From: Erysipelotrichaceae bacterium
GTDB taxonomy: Bacteria > Bacillota_I > Bacilli_A > Erysipelotrichales > Erysipelotrichaceae
Reading direction: 5' to 3'
Length of the DNA stretch: 5,843 nt
Assembly (NCBI GenBank): GCA_024681275.1
Contig: JAILBD010000169.1
Span: 1-5,843 of the forward strand
The notes beneath the pieces are model-generated. The model was not told the DNA's origin. It was given only the letters and a program-made list of their open reading frames with translations, and ran no database searches. Positions 5,220-5,843 of the stretch are shown piece after piece. Position 1 is the stretch's first letter. The number at the start of each line of letters is the position of its first letter. The position numbers were made by a program, and so were the translations under genes.

Positions 5220-5546
5220 TTATTTCGTATTCGCATCGCTGATAGTAACGTATTCCTTTTGCGCACCAGCTCCTTTCACTGAGTAACCTTTTTTTAACCG
5301 TTCAATCTCGATATCCTTCTTCATGAGCTCTTCCAGGAGCTCATCTTTTGAAAGATCGTCATAATGTGACGAATTTTTGTCCTCCATCCATCCCGGAACG
5401 ATGCCGGCAGAGCGCTTATACAGTGTCTGCCATCCTTCGATACAGGAACGGGAGGCATCGTACTGCTTCATGGCATCTGCTATAGAGATCTGCTTTTCAT
5501 AGATCTTCTTACCGACCTGTATCCTTTCTTCTCTCTTCAGTTTCAC
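5220..5546 (-). CDS. IS3-family transposase OrfA (helix-turn-helix protein)
   Basis: A protein of about 108 residues that binds the inverted repeats as the N-terminal part of the transposase. It has a helix-turn-helix region (KKIYEKQISIADAMKQYDAS and on through SCIEGW) and a C-terminal leucine-rich coiled coil (DELLEELMKKDIEIERLKK) of the kind IS3 proteins use to multimerise. The frame extends to a GTG at 5555, but AAGGAG (minus strand, 5560-5555) runs into that codon. The GTG at 5546 lies 8 bases behind the AAGGAG and is the better start. The frame runs past the slippery run and stops at 5220-5222; ribosomes that do not shift make this OrfA alone. Confidence 0.85.
   Translation of the reverse strand: MKLKREERIQVGKKIYEKQISIADAMKQYDASRSCIEGWQTLYKRSAGIVPGWMEDKNSSHYDDLSKDELLEELMKKDIEIERLKKGYSVKGAGAQKEYVTISDANTK
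5289..5295 (-). other. Programmed -1 ribosomal frameshift site of the IS
   Basis: On the minus strand seven A's followed by GG are read TTA AAA AAA GGT in the orfA frame. Slipping back one base at A-AAA-AAA moves ribosomes into the orfB frame (AGG TTA CTC...). No stop occurs in that frame from here to orfB's ATG at 5172. The resulting fusion has about 403 residues from the GTG at 5546, normal for IS3 transposases. A purine stretch AAAGGAG lies about 12 bases downstream, not in the stimulatory upstream position. Confidence 0.82.
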
Positions 5547-5599
5547 TTTCTTCACTCCTTGTCTAAATCATAGAACAGAATGTCTGTAAATAATCAGGG

Positions 5600-5626
5600 A
5601 GTGTCTACTTTCAGCATAGCAGTGCA
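5600..5626 (-). repeat. Terminal inverted repeat of the IS (left end, IRL, upstream of orfA)
   Basis: The reverse complement begins TGCACT and ends AAAGTAGACACT. The spacing between these two blocks is the same as in the other end at 4297-4323, which fixes the borders of the element. Confidence 0.8.
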
Positions 5627-5710
5627 GTTGATTTGAAAAATGGGGATCTGTTTTGTTGTTTTTGCCGTTTATATGAGCAAAAAAACCATTTTTGTAAACT
5701 TTATATAAGA

Positions 5711-5750
5711 TATAATGAAATCAGATAAATCAATAAAGGATTTGAAAGGG
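5711..5750 (+). promoter_or_regulatory. -10 box and ribosome binding site of the secreted-protein gene
   Basis: TATAAT at 5711-5716 is a perfect -10. The -35 region, in a T-rich stretch, has no good hexamer at 16-18 bp (TTGTAA at 5692 is only 13 bp away). GAAAGGG at 5744-5750 lies 7 bases before the ATG at 5758 and sets the start. The stretch from the IS end at 5626 to 5758 is AT-rich and holds no other recognisable feature. Confidence 0.6.
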
Positions 5751-5757
5751 ATCTCAT

Positions 5758-5843
5758 ATGAAAAAACTGTTTACCTTGGTGCTTTCACTAGTGCTGGTGT
5801 TGACTAGTGTTTTTTGTGTTCCTGTCTTCGATGTTGAAGCAGA
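5758..5843 (+). CDS. Secreted protein, N-terminal signal peptide only (partial)
   Basis: The first 28 codons are visible before the window ends. MKKLFTLVLSLVLVLTSVFC is a classic Sec signal peptide: two lysines, then a long hydrophobic core. A signal peptidase I site is likely after VEA near residue 28. Cys20 is preceded by Phe and is not a good lipobox, so a lipoprotein is less likely. The mature protein lies outside the window and its role is unknown. Confidence 0.75.
   Translation, partial: MKKLFTLVLSLVLVLTSVFCVPVFDVEA

Larger units (their letters stand above)
4297..5626 (-). mobile_element. IS3-family insertion sequence, about 1.33 kb, probably inactive
   Basis: The element is bounded by 27-bp imperfect inverted repeats whose outer ends read 5'-TG...CA-3', as usual for IS3. 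It contains orfA and orfB in the normal overlapping arrangement with a slippery A7 run. Both genes read leftward, so the left (IRL) end is at the right border. It sits between the promoter of the TMEM164-like gene and the promoter region of the secreted protein. I could not find a 3-5 bp target duplication: the left flank ends in gaccg and the right flank begins gttga. That points to an old insertion or a rearranged flank. A catalytic Asp is replaced by Gly in orfB. Confidence 0.88.

Noticed and set aside
4726..5286. Plus-strand open frame of 186 codons opposite the transposase
   Set aside because: Antisense to orfB, which carries clear IS3 motifs; no own start signals.
5682..5710. Terminator-like A/T-rich stretch (A-run, CC, T-run) before the secreted-protein gene
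   Set aside because: The possible stem is only A-T pairs with no GC core; it reads better as AT-rich sequence upstream of the -10.
5758..5843. Lipoprotein signal with Cys20
   Set aside because: The residue before the Cys is Phe and there is no L-(A/S)-(G/A)-C lipobox; a signal peptidase I site after VEA fits better.

Overview
The window looks like a piece of a chromosome from a low-to-medium GC Gram-positive bacterium (Bacillota, perhaps an Erysipelotrichia relative; the class is an impression only). Reasons: UPF0397-type and other ECF transporter S components without their own energising module, purine-rich Shine-Dalgarno sequences, sigma-A-like promoters and an IS3-family element of a type common in gut Firmicutes. 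No rRNA, tRNA, CRISPR array, prophage or origin was recognised.

Left part (1-1542, + strand): the last codons of a membrane permease that ends like MetI/MetP methionine ABC permeases overlap by ATGA with an alpha/beta hydrolase having a complete Ser-Asp-His triad. After 75 bp comes an ECF S component of the UPF0397 type. It ends at a perfectly palindromic hairpin that can terminate transcription from both sides.

Middle (1543-4202): a second, unrelated ECF S component on the minus strand faces the first one and shares its terminator. A divergent intergenic region of about 100 bp then leads to a + strand pair: a ZIP-family divalent metal transporter with nearly all binuclear-site residues, and, 8 bp later, a small Pr6Pr/AIG1-like membrane protein. 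That pair converges, with a 12-bp overlap, on a minus-strand TMEM164/YwaF-like membrane protein. So two different families related to eukaryotic membrane lipid hydrolases or acyltransferases lie tail to tail.

Right part (4203-5843): a complete-looking IS3-family element (about 4297-5626, minus orientation) with 27-bp imperfect terminal inverted repeats, orfA, orfB and an A7 slippery run joining them by -1 frameshifting. The first catalytic Asp of its DDE triad reads as Gly, so this copy is probably dead. The window ends in the signal peptide of a secreted protein with its own -10 box and ribosome binding site.

The most interesting signals are: (1) the two minus-strand membrane genes have no Shine-Dalgarno and carry a -10 hexamer exactly six bases before ATG, in nearly identical 15-base sequences, which predicts leaderless transcripts; (2) the Asp-to-Gly change in the transposase; (3) the AIG1-like/TMEM164-like convergent pair. 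I see no convincing new multi-gene system beyond these.
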